Shown here piece after piece: positions 18,155-27,292 of a DNA stretch of 64,000 nt. How positions within the stretch are numbered: the first letter of the stretch is position 1; every line of letters begins with the position of its first letter. Source of the stretch: 'Nostoc azollae' 0708 (lineage in GTDB: Bacteria > Cyanobacteriota > Cyanobacteriia > Cyanobacteriales > Nostocaceae); the NCBI RefSeq assembly GCF_000196515.1, contig NC_014248.1, forward strand, positions 2,473,001-2,537,000. The letters run 5' to 3'. A model generated the notes under the pieces. The model was not told the origin of the DNA and did not search any database. It saw only the letters and a program-made list of their open reading frames with translations. The position numbers and the translations under genes were made by a program.

Positions 18155-18636
18155 CTCAAGAACTAACACCAGGGTATGTATATCATGGAACATTAGTGTC
18201 ATCTGAAGATGTCAACACTTTAATTATGGAAGTTTCCAACTCTCAAAGTTATTATTTTTTACGTTACTCTCATGCTGTGAGTGGAATTTGTCAGCAATTA
18301 CCTTCTGAGAGAGGAGAAATAGAAGGACAGGTTTTTAATTTCCTCTGTGAAATGCGATGGAAAAAACATAAGTCCGGTTATGAAGTGTTAGTCCTTAGTA
18401 AACAGGAATTTAAATTAGAAGGGTTTGAAAAATTAGCAGGTAACTGGGAAATTTGTGATATAAATGCCTTTTGGCACAACCCAGAAGAAACAAGATTTCC
18501 TAAAGGTTTTGTTTTTAAAGGTGAAAATGATAAACCTATCAATCCCAAAGAAATAAAAATTAAGCAAAGATATTTCCAAGATGCTGATACAGCAACCATT
18601 CATTTTATTGCTTTAACGGTTAAATCAAATGACTAA
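18151..18636 (+). CDS. Unrecognised type III-associated protein, possible Csx19
   Basis: 161 aa, mixed alpha/beta (LTPGYVYHGTLVSSEDVNTL; EMRWKKHKSGYEVLVLSKQE; DTATIHFIALTVKSND). It overlaps the upstream RAMP by 4 bp and the next RAMP by 8 bp, so it is almost certainly a component of the same system. Csx19 is a small III-D-specific subunit of about this size and position, and in Synechocystis III-Dv it is part of the effector; that is the best guess. I see no motif that proves it. Confidence 0.5.
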   Translation: MTQELTPGYVYHGTLVSSEDVNTLIMEVSNSQSYYFLRYSHAVSGICQQLPSERGEIEGQVFNFLCEMRWKKHKSGYEVLVLSKQEFKLEGFEKLAGNWEICDINAFWHNPEETRFPKGFVFKGENDKPINPKEIKIKQRYFQDADTATIHFIALTVKSND

Positions 18637-19702
18637 TATACCAAAACCTAAACCACGAAAACCAGTACCTTCTCAACCTCCATTCCATGATGATTATACT
18701 GTAAAGAGCACACCAAAACCATATCAATTCGTTTCTTTTCCACAAGAAAGACCACGTTTACAACATCCTGCTGGACATGATAAATTTGATAAAAATCGTC
18801 TGCATGGAACCTTATTTTTAAATCTGATAGTTAAAACCTCACTTCATGTTTCTACTGGTATAGCTGTTCCTGGTAATGATATTGCAACTCGTGTACCTTT
18901 AATTAAGACAATGGTACAGGGAGTTGATAAACATTTGACAATTCAAGGAAGTTCTCTTAAAGGCTGCATTCGTTCAGTTTATGAGGCAATTACAAATAGT
19001 ACCCTTGCAGTAGTTACATCAAAATGTGGAGATAAAATACCCAGTGAAAGATTACCATGTAGAAATAAACAAGAATTATGTCCTGCTAGTCAAGTATTTG
19101 GTGCTTTAAATTGGCAAGGATTAATTAAATTTAATGATGCTAAATGCGAAAATATGGGGTTTAATATAGGGTTTATGCCATCGTTGTATCGTCCCCGGCC
19201 TGAACCCGGAAGCGCGTATTTTAACACCAGAGAAAAAGTTGCTGGACGTAAGTTCTATTATCATACAGTTCGCGCTATTGAAAAAGGTCAAAGTCAAGGA
19301 ATTCCAGTTCAACAAGCTGCTAGAGAATACACTTTTACAACTCAATTGCAATTTAAAAACCTGACATCTGAAGAATTAGGAACATTATTTATTGTTCTGG
19401 GACAAGATGCTAATTATCCCATAGCTTTAAAAATTGGTGGTGGTAAACCCATTGGGATGGGAACAATGACTGTAGAACTTACCCAAACTAAGATTTTACA
19501 AGATTTCGACGATTTGCGATCACACTACTCTAACTATACCCCTAATAACAATCATCTTCTCACAGGAGAAGCACTGCAAAAATTTATTCAAACCCAAATC
19601 AAAACTGCATATTCCCGACTCGTGCAACTTCCCCAACTCCAACAACTTGCTGAAGTTTTACGTTACCCCACCGACCGTGAACCACCAGAAGGAATGTATT
19701 AA
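18629..19702 (+). CDS. RAMP protein, large Cas7-like subunit
   Basis: 357 aa. A Pro/Lys-rich N-terminal tail of about 70 residues (KPKPRKPVPSQPPFHDDY) precedes the RAMP fold. LNLIVKTSLHVSTGIAV, GNDIATRVPLIKT, then HLTIQGSSLKGCIRSVYEA and the glycine-rich ALKIGGGKPIGMGTMTVE identify it. Four cysteines in TSKCGDKIPSERLPC-RNKQ-ELC and DAKCEN could form a metal site or structural knuckle. The length suggests an insertion-bearing Cas7. It overlaps the previous gene by 8 bp and the next by 1 bp (TAATG). Confidence 0.78.
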   Translation: MTNIPKPKPRKPVPSQPPFHDDYTVKSTPKPYQFVSFPQERPRLQHPAGHDKFDKNRLHGTLFLNLIVKTSLHVSTGIAVPGNDIATRVPLIKTMVQGVDKHLTIQGSSLKGCIRSVYEAITNSTLAVVTSKCGDKIPSERLPCRNKQELCPASQVFGALNWQGLIKFNDAKCENMGFNIGFMPSLYRPRPEPGSAYFNTREKVAGRKFYYHTVRAIEKGQSQGIPVQQAAREYTFTTQLQFKNLTSEELGTLFIVLGQDANYPIALKIGGGKPIGMGTMTVELTQTKILQDFDDLRSHYSNYTPNNNHLLTGEALQKFIQTQIKTAYSRLVQLPQLQQLAEVLRYPTDREPPEGMY

Positions 19703-20052
19703 TGTTAACTAGAGAATCTTTGACAGACACTGAATCTCAACTTGCACATAATTTAGCCATAACTTTAGTTAAACAAGAAACTGATGTTAACGAAGTAGGA
19801 AAGGTAATTGCATATCTGCGTAGTATCGTTAACGAACCAGATGCAGGACTGCGATTTTTTAGTTACTTGAAAACTCTTGTTACTCATGGTAGGCAAATTG
19901 GACACAGTGGACGCACTGCAGGTTACTACCGCAGTATAGAACGTGCCTGTAATCAATATCTGCAAAACCAACAAACAAACGCCCAGACTATGTTAAAAAT
20001 TTTAGGCTGGGCTATGCGTTTGATGCGCTATTACAAGGTTATTCCTATTTAG
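19702..20052 (+). CDS. Small helical protein ending the type III-D operon
   Basis: 116 aa, helical (SQLAHNLAITLVKQETDVNE; VGKVIAYLRSIV; FFSYLKTLVTHGRQIGHSGR; TMLKILGWAMRLMRYYKVI). The TAATG overlap with the upstream RAMP implies coupling, so it is probably an effector or accessory subunit. No family recognised. A second small subunit (Cas11-like) is possible from size and helicity alone. A basic RT-GYYRSIERA-NQYL segment could contact RNA. Confidence 0.55.
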   Translation: MLTRESLTDTESQLAHNLAITLVKQETDVNEVGKVIAYLRSIVNEPDAGLRFFSYLKTLVTHGRQIGHSGRTAGYYRSIERACNQYLQNQQTNAQTMLKILGWAMRLMRYYKVIPI

Positions 20053-20062
20053 GTAATGATCG

Positions 20063-20385
20063 CTGGTATGAAGGAAATGTACCCAATTCCTATTGAAACA
20101 TAAAAATTAGTTGAAGAACTGCTTGAAGAAATAGAAGAGGTAGTATGAGTTATAGCAATAGCTATAAATTTCCCTGATATTCATTGGATTTATTTTCAAA
20201 TTAAGTGGGAAGATGATAACGAATTATCAGATAAAACCTGGGAAAAAGTTCAGGATATTGAAATTGAAGGTGAATGGAAATTAATAGATGATTCTGCTGA
20301 AGAATGGTATTGTCGTCCTCAGATACTAGAGAGATGTTTTTTATTTAAAGATGTGGTGATAGCTGATTCTGATAAAAGAACATAA
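20063..20385 (+). pseudogene. Decayed small hypothetical gene after the CRISPR operon
   Basis: From 20063 there is coding-like sequence broken by stops: a short MKEMYPIPIET piece, then LVEELLEEIEEVV, then after a frame change the acidic run FPDIHWIYFQIKWEDDNELS, TWEKVQDIEIEGEWKLIDDS and a final TAA at 20383. An ATG at 20145 (MSYSNSYKFP) may be the original start of the second part. Not recognised. Confidence 0.45.
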
Positions 20386-20477
20386 AACAGTTAAGATAGG
20401 GGCAATTTGATTAATGTTAGCAAACAATTTCCCAACTAGATTATCGTGAAAGTATAAATCTCTGCCATTTTACAAGC

Positions 20478-20830
20478 ATGACTCTAACTAAAAACAGAAT
20501 TACCTTTGATTAATTCCTTAACTATGACTTTCGCGAAGAAGGTCGTTATAAACTTGTCAATGGAGAAATTCTGCCTATACAAGCAACGATAAAACATGAT
20601 AATCTAACAGATTCTCTCACCAGAAATTATATCGAGACGTTGAACGTCCGAATCTCAATTACAGGGTATCGGGAAGAATAGCAATTAGAACTTTAACAGC
20701 AAGTGGTAAAGAACAAGGTCGTGTTCCTAATGTCAGCGTTGTAGATAACAACCTCTGGGATGCTAAGGTATCTGCTTACACAGCTTTCGTTAAACCATTA
20801 CAATTAGCAGTAGAAATAGTCTCCACAAAT
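20478..20830 (+). pseudogene. Uma2/DUF820-type nuclease relic
   Basis: ATG 20478 opens MTLTKNRITFD-stop-FLNYDFREEGRYKLVNGE. After frameshifts comes RVSGRIAIRTLTASGKEQGR, VPNVSVVDNNLWDAKVSAYT and VKPLQLAVEIVSTN. The PD-(D/E)XK-like Uma2 pattern (YKLVNGE ... VPNVSVVD ... LAVEIVS) is clear. It ends abruptly at VSTN, where other decayed sequence begins. Confidence 0.7.
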
Positions 20831-20834
20831 TTAG

Positions 20835-21538
20835 TTATCAAATTGGTGGTCGAGGACAAAAATTAACTGATTTATTAGATATAGTTGCCAAACTAGTCGA
20901 TTTAAGTGTTCCTAATACTGAATTTTACTTGACTATCTTTTAAAAAGACGGCACACACAAAACCACAAAGTGGCCTATTGCTGATTCTAAACGCAAAACT
21001 GCCTACTGGCTGCTAAGAGCATGTTCTGTAGAGTTACTTTACCAGGAAATTTATTAGTCTTGGCAAGATTCAATTCAAGTCTTATTTAAGACTGAATGTT
21101 TAGAAATTCAACTACATCTAGACCATTTACAAACTATTACCCAATCTCAAAATCGCGAACAATCTCTATCAAAATTTACGGTAAGCGGATATTACACCCT
21201 TAATCCGCTTGGTAAACATTAGTTATCCTTGGCAATCTAGTCAAGACCAATTACAGAAACGATTGTGGAGTTTTAACTTTTTTATTCGCTTACTTTTGAA
21301 TCGTTTATTGCCGTTTTTATTTAGTCCCCATTCCTTCTTATTAATTCAGAATCAGGAACTAAGTAGGTGGGCGGAAGAATTTATAACTATCTCATGGCGA
21401 ATGCAGGAAAGGGGAATCAATCAATCCCAGGAGTTTCCAGTAATTTACATCTTGTTACATACTTGTGTTTATTTGTGTTTACTTACTTATCTTATTCAGA
21501 AATTCTCGCTAAAAGTTAAAGAACTACTCAAGTTTTAG
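20835..21538 (+). pseudogene. Unrecognised decayed gene with a membrane-like C-terminus
   Basis: One frame runs YQIGGRGQKLTDLLDIVAKL ... PNTEFYLTIF-TAA-KDGTHKTTKWPIADSKRKTAY ... YQEIY-TAG-SWQDSIQVLFKTECLEI to a stop near 21220. A shift of one base then gives SYPWQSSQDQLQKRLWSFNF, hydrophobic LLLNRLLPFLFSP and a tail VYLCLLTYLIQKF ending at 21538. It seems to be a single former gene with two nonsense codons and one frameshift. I do not recognise the family. It lies beside the type III locus and may be a former accessory gene. Confidence 0.4.
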
Positions 21539-21744
21539 CCATGCTAGGAGGTTTGGTAATATTTATTTTAATTATGAGTCTTAGCGGTTATTTTAAAAGT
21601 GGTTGACTGTGGTTTTAGGCACTTATTGATCCCCCCCCTGTTCAGTTAAGGAAAGTTATCTGTTTAGAGGGGGTTAGAAAAGTTTTGGGTCGTGATTTTA
21701 GGCACTTGCTGATCCGCTGGGGGAACTAGAGTCAAAGTGCCCCA

Positions 21745-21800
21745 CTCTGTGATATGCTTTGCATAGCTTGCTTCTGTCTTGCTGAAAGCATATCACAGAG
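21745..21800. terminator. Perfect 16-bp inverted repeat downstream of the FG-GAP gene
   Basis: CTCTGTGATATGCTTT (21745-21760) is perfectly complementary to AAAGCATATCACAGAG (21785-21800), with a 24-nt loop. It sits 44 bp past the stop of the leftward FG-GAP gene and probably ends or stabilises its transcript. No T-run follows, so intrinsic termination is not certain. Confidence 0.55.
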
Positions 21801-21843
21801 AAAAGAAGGTATCGCTTAGTAGAAGTTCAGAAAGATTTTTAGA

Positions 21844-23097
21844 TTATGCTGTATACCATTCTTGAGTCAACTTATCTGCATCAGATATAAGATTCTCAGT
21901 TGCTAGAGTTCCATCCATATTCCAGATTTTGTCTGCACTGGTTTCTTGGTCTCTCCAGTAGACATCGGTTTTACCATCGCCGTTGAAATCACCAAGAGAT
22001 GCTCTCAAACCGACGCTATTGCTGGGTAAAAACGCTTCTGAACTAACGTTTGTACCATCCATCAACCAAGCAGTATTTTCTCCAGTTGTAGCATTGTGCC
22101 AGAAAATATCTGTCTTACCATCACTGTTGAAATCACCAATTTTAGCATTCCAATCTGAGAAAAGTGTGTTAACGGTATCTTCAGTAACGAAAACGCCGTT
22201 CATTGTCCAAATTTTGTTTTCACCGCTTGCGGTGTTACGCCACAAAATATCTGTTTTGTAGTCACCGTTGAAATCACCAAGGGTAGTAGTCCAGGACGCA
22301 TCCTGTGATTGTAAATCATACTTGGTGGCTTCGCTACCATCCATGAACCAAGCGGTATTTTCACCGGTTGTATTATTGCGCCAAAAAATGTCACTCTTGC
22401 CATTGCCGTCGAAATCAACGATGGTTGCAGTTAAGGCTAGATCTGTGGTTTCGAGAACAGTTGCACTAGTTACGGTTGTACCATCCATCTGCCAAATGGC
22501 GTTCTGACCTGTTTGTCCATTATGCCAGAAAATATCAGTTTTGCGATCACCATTAAAATCGCCAATATTAGCAGTCCAACCTGGATCAACTCTATCTAAA
22601 GTTAAGTAAGTAGCAACCTTGGTGCCATCCATTAACACAACTACATTCTCGCCAGTTTGTTCGTTGCGTAGCAAGAAGTCGGTTTTATTATCACTGTTGA
22701 AATCAGCAGTTTTATAAGACCAGGTATTTAAGTCATATTGACCTAAAGAAGCCTGTTCAATAATTTGTGTCCCGTTCATCAGGCGAACTAAAATTTCACC
22801 TGTTTGTACATTTACCCACATTTTATCTGTTTTACCATCACCATTGAAATCAGGAACAATAGCAGCACTAGTTAAATAAGGATTAGGATTGGGATTGGAA
22901 CTACCAACATATGGCAATGTTGGTAAGGAATCAGTTGGCATTTCTGGAAATAGTGATTCATCATCTTTTACTGTGACAGCAGAACTTCTATTAGTAGTTG
23001 AAGTATTAAGAGATGTTGTCAAAACTTCTGTTCTTTCTAGGGATTCTTTCGCCCAACTACTTGTATCTAAAGATAAGGCTGATTTATTCTCAAACAT
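21844..23097 (-). CDS. FG-GAP/VCBS repeat protein (calcium-binding beta-propeller type)
   Basis: 417 aa. After about 80 residues of Ser/Thr-rich, low-complexity sequence come seven copies of a roughly 45-residue repeat. Each has a Ca-binding loop of the DFNGDGKTD type (DFNGDGKTD, DFNSDNKTD, DFNGDRKTD, DFDGNGKSD, DFNGDYKTD, DFNSDGKTD, DFNGDGKTD) followed by FWRN-TGEN-W-MDGT. Seven repeats suggest a seven-bladed propeller. There is no classical N-terminal signal peptide; similar cyanobacterial proteins are probably exported by other routes, which is inference. It is alone on its strand, divergent from pepP. Confidence 0.9.
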   Translation of the reverse strand: MFENKSALSLDTSSWAKESLERTEVLTTSLNTSTTNRSSAVTVKDDESLFPEMPTDSLPTLPYVGSSNPNPNPYLTSAAIVPDFNGDGKTDKMWVNVQTGEILVRLMNGTQIIEQASLGQYDLNTWSYKTADFNSDNKTDFLLRNEQTGENVVVLMDGTKVATYLTLDRVDPGWTANIGDFNGDRKTDIFWHNGQTGQNAIWQMDGTTVTSATVLETTDLALTATIVDFDGNGKSDIFWRNNTTGENTAWFMDGSEATKYDLQSQDASWTTTLGDFNGDYKTDILWRNTASGENKIWTMNGVFVTEDTVNTLFSDWNAKIGDFNSDGKTDIFWHNATTGENTAWLMDGTNVSSEAFLPSNSVGLRASLGDFNGDGKTDVYWRDQETSADKIWNMDGTLATENLISDADKLTQEWYTA

Positions 23098-23477
23098 GGC
23101 GTGTTTTTATGTGTAATTAATATAAAGTCTTAGTTGAATTAAAATCAAGATTCTGTAAATGACGAACATTTACTTAAATAATTTCGCATAGATGTCAGGA
23201 CTTTTGAAAATCTTTTCATGTTTGAGAATACTTCTTATTCTCAATATAAATAATATATAAGCAATCCAAAAAACTTTCGTTTCTTACTTATTAATGTCAC
23301 GATTTATGTATCAAATCCTATTTTGTTGACAATCTCGTTTCTTAGGAGACGGGAACTTCTGATTCAGATAAATTAAAAATTGGCTAAAATAATTAGGATT
23401 AGCAATTACAAACACACATACCTGTGTAGTTTTGCTATTCTTTAAAAGAAGACTATACTTTCAGCAATAAATCAGCT
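23098..23477. other. Divergent intergenic region, FG-GAP gene / pepP
   Basis: 380 bp, AT-rich, with no ORF or repeat. It must hold both promoters. TTGACA occurs at about 23325, and TATACT at about 23453 lies 25 bp before the pepP ATG; neither is paired convincingly. Confidence 0.35.
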
Positions 23478-24785
23478 ATGCAAACAGAATATTGTCAACG
23501 TCGTGAACAGTTAATGGCAAGAATTGGTAATGGTACAGCGATTTTCCCCAGTGCCCCCACAGCAGTAATGCACAACGATGTTGAGTATGTTTACCGTCAA
23601 GATAGTGATTTCTTTTACTTAACAGGTTTTAATGAAGCCCAAGCTGTTGCTGTACTAGCACCTCATCACGAAGAACATCGGTTTATTTTGTTTGTTCAAC
23701 CCAAGGATCGGGAAAAGGAAGTTTGGAGTGGTTATCGTTGTGGAGTAGATGCAGCGAAGGAGATTTATGGTGCAGATGAAGCTTATCCCATTGCAGAGTT
23801 AGATGAAAAATTACCACAATATTTGGAACAAGCTGATCGCATTTATTATCATCTGGGACGCGATCGCAATTTTAATGCTACTATTCTTAAACATTATCAA
23901 AGCTTACTACATACCTATCCCAAACGAGGAACAGGACCCATTGCCATAGAAGATACCAGCACTATTTTACATAGCTTAAGACTACATAAAAGCAAAACCG
24001 AATTAGACTTAATGCGACAAGCAGCCGACATTGCAGTAGAAGCACACAACCACGCCTTACAAATTACCGCACCGGGACGTTATGAATATGAAATACAAGC
24101 AGAAATAGAACATATTTTCCGTCTGCGGGGTGGAATGGGTCCAGCTTATCCTTCCATTGTTGCAGCTGGGACAAATGCTTGCGTACTGCACTACATTGAA
24201 AATAATTGCCAGATGCAAGAAAATGAATTACTGCTAATTGATGCTGGTTGCGCTTATGGTTATTACAACTCCGACATTACCCGCACATTTCCCATTGGAG
24301 GTAAATTTACACCAGAACAAAAAGCCCTATATGAAATAGTATTAGAAGCACAAAAACAAGCCACACAACAAGTCCAACCAGGAAACCCCTTCACGGCACC
24401 TCATAATACCGCAGTCCGTATCCTCACAGAAGGTTTAGTAGAACTCGGTTTACTCAAAGGGGAAATTGACAAATTAATAGAAGAAGAAAAATATAAACCA
24501 TTTTATATGCACCGCACCAGTCATTGGTTAGGGTTAGATATTCATGATGTCGGTGTTTATCAATATGGACAAAACCCACAACTTTTACAACCAGGTCAAG
24601 TGCTGACAATAGAACCAGGTCTTTATATTGTTCCCGACACCAAACCCGCAGAAGACCAACCAGACATTGACCCCCGCTGGGTAGGTATTGGGATTAGAAT
24701 TGAAGATGATGTCTTAGTTACCGCAGATGGACATGAAGTATTAACTGCGGGAGTTCCTACAGAAGTAAAAGACGTAGAGAGATAA
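23478..24785 (+). CDS. pepP: Xaa-Pro aminopeptidase (aminopeptidase P, M24B)
   Basis: 435 aa. The N-terminal aminopeptidase-P domain (YCQRREQLMARIG; VEYVYRQDSDFFYLTGF) is followed by the pita-bread metallopeptidase fold. Metal ligands are in LLIDAGCAYGYYNSDITRTF (two Asp), MHRTSHWLGLDIHDVG (His), TIEPGLY (Glu) and GIRIEDDVLV (Glu). It releases N-terminal residues that precede proline and acts in the cytoplasm in peptide turnover. Length matches bacterial PepP (about 440 aa). Monocistronic by context. Confidence 0.95.
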   Translation: MQTEYCQRREQLMARIGNGTAIFPSAPTAVMHNDVEYVYRQDSDFFYLTGFNEAQAVAVLAPHHEEHRFILFVQPKDREKEVWSGYRCGVDAAKEIYGADEAYPIAELDEKLPQYLEQADRIYYHLGRDRNFNATILKHYQSLLHTYPKRGTGPIAIEDTSTILHSLRLHKSKTELDLMRQAADIAVEAHNHALQITAPGRYEYEIQAEIEHIFRLRGGMGPAYPSIVAAGTNACVLHYIENNCQMQENELLLIDAGCAYGYYNSDITRTFPIGGKFTPEQKALYEIVLEAQKQATQQVQPGNPFTAPHNTAVRILTEGLVELGLLKGEIDKLIEEEKYKPFYMHRTSHWLGLDIHDVGVYQYGQNPQLLQPGQVLTIEPGLYIVPDTKPAEDQPDIDPRWVGIGIRIEDDVLVTADGHEVLTAGVPTEVKDVER

Positions 24786-25053
24786 ACAAAATTGGGGGGG
24801 TTGAAGAACAACCCTCCACAAATTCTACTTCTGGCAATTTACCCGATCTATATCTAGTTACACCCTGGCCATCAGTTTCAAAAATAACTCTATAATTCTG
24901 GTTAGCTTTATCTTTGGGGATTAAAGTTAAATAATGTCCATTTTTTACAAATCCATGAGGAGTAACTTTAATTTGTCCTGGATAAAGAGACTTAATTCGC
25001 GCTTCAGTATCACCAATTTTTGCACCAGAAGTAGTAAATTTTGGGTTATCTAT
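24757..25053 (-). pseudogene. C-terminal fragment of a secreted-type hypothetical gene, cut by an IS
   Basis: Reading leftward from the IS edge: DNPKFTTSGAKIGDTEARIK, LYPGQIKVTPHGFVKNGHYL, FETDGQGVTRYRSGKLPEVE, FVEGCS. The frame overlaps the pepP end and stops at 24757. It matches, from memory, the tail of a conserved cyanobacterial hypothetical protein (IGDTEA-VKS-YPGQI ... RSGKLPEVEYVEGC). The rest was removed: beyond the IS at 27489 I do not find its N-terminal part. Confidence 0.6.
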
Positions 25054-25265
25054 CCCACCTTCCGCACCCTAACTGTCACACATCAAAAAAAGCTGGTAAA
25101 GTAGTACACAGGAACTAAAGCTCCTTCAAGGAAGAAAAGGCTTAATAAAAATAAGTCCTATTAAGATGGTAATAGAGTGAGACAATAAAGTTTTGTAAAG
25201 AAGATAAAAGAAAAGAAAATTTAATGATTTAAAAATTAAATTAGAACAGAAGAAGAAATGATTTA
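25054..25265 (+). repeat. Left arm of a roughly 200-bp long inverted repeat
   Basis: From CTAACTGTCACA through AATAAGTCCTATTAAGAT and GAGAAT-like tracts to AGAAGAAATGATTTA it matches the reverse complement of 27293-27488. The inner roughly 115 bp differ at only about three positions; the outer part has small insertions. Confidence 0.8.
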
Positions 25266-25596
25266 ACCCACATTCCGCACCCTAAACTGCCACAGAGAGA
25301 AATTACGGAGAGAAAAAATCCAAGGGAGCATAAAGACAAACATATACAGTGAAAAAAGGCATTAGAGAAACAGTAAAGCACCAAAAATACCATCAAAAGC
25401 TATTCTCAATAAGGAGCAATAAGAAAGAACACCGCCCAGAGGAGTCAACAGATAAATGAAGATATTCAAGAGATCAATCATAACTTAGACTAATAGATTG
25501 AAGTAAAAAAAGAAACTATGGACATAGTAAAATAGAGCTATAAATCAGAGAGATTAGGTTATTGTCTCATAGAAATTAAATTAATAGAGAGAAAAA

Positions 25597-27241
25597 TTAG
25601 GTAACCAATTGATAGTAGGGAAAACAATGATATGGTAAAAGATTCACAATGAAATCTCTCTCTTGAGTCCAGTAACAGATGTGTTTTTCTTGGTTAAGTG
25701 TAACTAAATGAATAGACTGAAAGCATGGAAAAATCCAGCGTAAAGTGGGGCGGTCAGTTGGTTTGCCCAATTGATTTTTTACTGTTGATTTAGACTCTCT
25801 CAAAGGGGTTATAATTTGTCGTTGCCCTAAAGTATAAACCAGCAGACATAAACCCATCACCATTCCCAGGGACTCTATTCTCTCTGGACTTTTTAGGAAA
25901 ATACTGTCTGCAAAAAATAATGGGTCTTTGAGAAAAGCAAACCCTCTCTCGCAAGACTGTTGAGCTTTATATTCACTCAAGATGGAGTCATGGGTAAGTT
26001 CATTTGAATCCAAAAGGTTTGTAGCAATAATAAAAGGCCATGCCCTCAGAAATTCTGTATTAATTTTACTTTCATTCTGGGAGACTGTAGCTGATATTTC
26101 AGAGGATATCTCTCCTGAACTATCTTTTTTCTTAGATTTGATTTGAGTAACTTTACTCTGGTTAATTTAGTGATATTTGAATTGTTTGAATAGTTTAGAT
26201 AACCCCTTGATAGCATCAGCTTCACCAGCAAATTTGTCTGGTGATAACTTTTTGAAATCTTGCACAGCTTTTGATTGTGCCTTGGTAATTTTTTGTGAGA
26301 GTTTACCCAGGTCTGATTCTCTTCTTTCTTGACTTTGCACTACTAACCATCTTTGTTCTATTCCTGGATAATTTACTGTTTTTGAAGCTAGTTTATATCC
26401 GGGTAAGTTACTATCAACAAATTCTGGTTCTGGTAATGTTGATATTCATCATTGTGCTGATTTTACGCTTAATGGCACTGGACATAACCAGCTTAAATCT
26501 GACATCATTCATCATTTTCAGATTTGATTCTGTATATAAGGCCCAGTCTGCTACTATGAGACTGTTAACTTTTAGTTAACTTTTAATTGTTTTTGGTACT
26601 CTACTGCTATTTTAGCAAAGCATGATGAATCTGCTTGGTTTCCCAATGCTAGTATTAAAAATATATATTGGTATGTCTCCATCTCCTGAACATATCATTT
26701 CTATGATGAACTATTTTAACTCCGGTCTATGGTCAAAAGAATAACCAGAGGTGATGGTTATTTCTTTTAGTAATTTTACTGCTAATTCTTCTAGTTCTTG
26801 ATTATCTCCTACTTTTTGACTCTCAAATATTACTTCTGGTAAGCTGGTATTATATTGCCCATCTATGTACATTTATGATGAGTCTAGATGCCCTGCTCAT
26901 AGGGATACTCCAAATTTTTGGGCTGCTTTTAAGGCGACAATAAAGAATATTCTATCCAATCCTTTTATAAATAGTTTATCCATGACTCTCCCCAGTTTAT
27001 CGTCCTTGAGATATTCTGGTTTTACTCCTGGTCCTATTAGATGGTCACAGGGGATTGTTTCAAAATCTTGGGGAAACATATATAGGGGTTTTTATACAAA
27101 TCCTAACCCGTTGATTATCATGGCTTTTACTACATGACCCGGACTTACTTTCTCTCCAATTTCAACGGTTATTTCTACTACTCCTATGGCGTCTATTATT
27201 CCTGCTACTATGCCTCAATGGTCTAGGTTTTGGATTTCCAT
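25597..27241 (-). pseudogene. IS1634-family (DUF4277-type) transposase, heavily frameshifted
   Basis: The start is ATG at 27241 (MEIQNLDH), followed in changing frames by VSPGHVVKAMIINGLGF, PEYLKDDKLGRVMDKLFIKG, KFGVS, then a long degraded middle. The C-terminus (26013-25597) is QQSCERGFAFLKDPLFFADS, LKSPERIESLGMVMGLCLLVY and KPTDRPTLRWIFPCF, diagnostic of IS1634-like DDE transposases. At least four frame changes and stops; non-functional. Confidence 0.85.
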
Positions 27242-27292
27242 TTTTTGAAGCTTTGATTTCACAACAGAATTATCCACAACTCCTGTTGTGAT

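Noticed and set aside
26295-27137. Rightward frames inside the IS1634-like element
   Set aside because: They are antisense shadows of the leftward transposase pseudogene.
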